Below are positions 6,182 to 7,579 of a DNA stretch of 7,579 nucleotides, piece by piece. A program made the translations under genes and the position numbers. Under the pieces are notes generated by a model that ran no database searches, had not been told where the DNA came from, and saw nothing but the letters and a program-made list of their open reading frames with translations. Each line of letters starts with the position of its first letter. Position 1 is the stretch's first letter. The stretch is from Lachnospiraceae bacterium (GTDB lineage: Bacteria; Bacillota; Clostridia; Lachnospirales; Lachnospiraceae), in assembly GCA_024694785.1 (NCBI GenBank), contig JAILJL010000019.1, positions 1 to 7,579 on the forward strand, in the 5' to 3' direction.

Positions 6182-7579
6182 GCTCTCACCTCATCTCTCT
6201 TGGCACCTGCCATATATAATCCGAGCTCTTCTTCCGTTGTCTTCCTAGGATCAAGCTCTCCGACTATCTCTCCTTCATATAATACAAGGATTCTGTCGGA
6301 TACATCCATAACTTCCTCAAGCTCATACGATACCATAAGAACCGCTTTGCCCGCATCGCGCTGAGCCACAAGCTGCTTATGAATATATTCTATCGCTCCG
6401 ACATCAAGACCTCTGGTTGGCTGAACTGCCACAAGAAGCTCCGGATTCTTATCTATCTCACGGCCGATAATCGCTTTCTGCTGGTTACCGCCTGACATTG
6501 AACGCACAATCGTAATCGGGCCCTGTCCGCTTCTTACGTCATATTGTTCTATTATCTTATTCGCATAATCTCTTATATTCTTTCTTCTTAAGAATCCCGC
6601 CTTGTTGGTGAATTCAGGTTCAAAATATCTCTCAAGTATAAGGTTATCCTCGAGTGAATAATCAAGAACAAGACCATGCTTATGTCTGTCCTCCGGAATA
6701 TGAGACATGCCCATCTTGTTGCGATGCCTTATGGATTCCTTTGTTATATCCTTATTAAGTAAAGTAAGCTTACCGGACTTAAGCGGAAGAAGTCCCGTTA
6801 TGCCTTCAACAAGCTCTCTCTGTCCATTGCCGTCGATACCTGCAATACACACAATTTCTCCGCCGTGAACCTTGAAAGATACATTCTTTACAGCATCCAT
6901 CTTATGTCCCTCGGATGCCACAACCATATTCTCCACATCAAGAACAACGTCTCCCGGAGTCTTATCTTCTTTTGCAACATGGAAATTGACATTACGTCCT
7001 ACCATCATCGCAGAAAGCTCTTCCATCGTGGTATCTTTAGTCTCGACAGTTCCTATGTACTTACCCTTACGAAGAACCGAGCAACGATCGGCAACCTTCA
7101 TAATCTCCTCAAGCTTATGCGAGATAAATAGGATTGACTTTCCTTCCTTGACAAGATTCTTCATAATCTGCATAAGCTCGTCAATCTCCTGCGGTGTAAG
7201 TACGGCAGTAGGCTCATCGAATATAAGAATCTCATTATCACGATACAACATCTTCAGGATCTCGGTTCGCTGCTGCATACCGATTGTAATATCCTCGATA
7301 ATCGCATCCGGATCGATACTTAGTCCGTATCGCTCCGACAAGGCCATAACCTTGTCTCTCGCTTCCTTCTTCTGCAGGAGTCCGTTCTTAGTGTCTTCAA
7401 CACCCAATATAATATTATCGAGTACGCTGAAGCACTCAACCAGCTTAAAATGCTGATGTACCATTCCTATACCGAGTGCATTCGCATCGTTAGGATTCTT
7501 AATATCTACCTTGACTCCGTCCTTCTTAATGATTCCCTCTTCAGGCTGATAAAGTCCGAAAAGCACACTCATCAAAGTG
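6178..7579 (-). CDS. Double-domain ABC transporter ATPase, NupO/YufO-like (5' end outside window)
   Basis: This cytoplasmic motor powers the importer by hydrolysing ATP. Two ATPase domains are fused. The gene is cut by the right edge: the first complete codons read TLMSVLFGLYQPEEG, which continues a Walker A motif (GxxGxGKSTL) lying outside, so roughly 40 residues are missing and no start codon is in the window. Counting the Leu codon at 7573-7575 as residue 1, domain 1 has the Q-loop Gln41, a non-standard signature ITIGMQQR (96-103), Walker B LIFDEP (117-122) and H-loop His153. Domain 2 has a degenerate Walker A GIDGNGQR (246-253), the canonical signature SGGNQQK (361-367), VAVQP in place of Walker B (382-386) and Tyr417 at the H-loop. 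So only one composite site should hydrolyse ATP, a trait of this family. The stop codon overlaps the next gene's ATG by 4 nt. Sugar-type (RbsA-like) function is the main alternative. Confidence 0.94.
   Translation of the reverse strand, partial: TLMSVLFGLYQPEEGIIKKDGVKVDIKNPNDANALGIGMVHQHFKLVECFSVLDNIILGVEDTKNGLLQKKEARDKVMALSERYGLSIDPDAIIEDITIGMQQRTEILKMLYRDNEILIFDEPTAVLTPQEIDELMQIMKNLVKEGKSILFISHKLEEIMKVADRCSVLRKGKYIGTVETKDTTMEELSAMMVGRNVNFHVAKEDKTPGDVVLDVENMVVASEGHKMDAVKNVSFKVHGGEIVCIAGIDGNGQRELVEGITGLLPLKSGKLTLLNKDITKESIRHRNKMGMSHIPEDRHKHGLVLDYSLEDNLILERYFEPEFTNKAGFLRRKNIRDYANKIIEQYDVRSGQGPITIVRSMSGGNQQKAIIGREIDKNPELLVAVQPTRGLDVGAIEYIHKQLVAQRDAGKAVLMVSYELEEVMDVSDRILVLYEGEIVGELDPRKTTEEELGLYMAGAKRDEVRA

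Noticed and set aside
6872..7456. 194-codon plus-strand open frame
   Set aside because: It lies antisense inside the ATPase gene, whose motifs are clear; Ser/Ile-rich translation is typical of a shadow frame.

Overview
The window reads as chromosomal DNA of a moderately low-GC Firmicute. A clostridial, Lachnospiraceae-like bacterium is my best guess, from the strong AGGAGG-type ribosome sites, the AT-rich intergenic DNA, the poly-Asn linker of the lipoprotein and the nucleoside-type ABC transporter. This placement is inference and no marker gene confirms it. All six genes lie on the minus strand, so transcription runs from high to low coordinates.

Region 1 (7579 to 2750) is an ABC uptake operon of the basic membrane protein (BMP)/nucleoside class, related to Bacillus NupNOPQ. 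A double-domain ATPase, cut at its start by the right edge, overlaps permease 1 by 4 nt. Permease 1 overlaps permease 2 by 1 nt. After a 108-nt gap holding a small GAGA-loop hairpin comes the substrate-binding lipoprotein, and then a 10-bp hairpin terminator. Together the genes encode a membrane-anchored receptor, a heterodimeric channel and an ATP motor, probably for nucleosides.

Region 2 (2749 to 281) holds folD, with a near-consensus promoter, followed 102 nt later by murA. No terminator lies between them, so they probably share a transcript, with a possible extra murA promoter in the gap. A strong intrinsic terminator ends murA. Both enzymes lack classical catalytic residues. FolD has Ala and Phe where the family has its catalytic Lys and Gln, which predicts loss of cyclohydrolase activity. 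MurA has Asp at the fosfomycin-target Cys, which predicts intrinsic fosfomycin resistance.

Region 3 (280 to 1) is AT-rich DNA without a convincing gene. It carries six copies of the heptamer TAAGTA(G/T) on both strands plus small inverted repeats, and may be the control region of a gene beyond the left edge.

I see no mobile element, CRISPR array, tRNA, rRNA, known riboswitch or clearly new multi-gene system. The points most worth a second look are the FolD and MurA active-site changes and the heptamer cluster.
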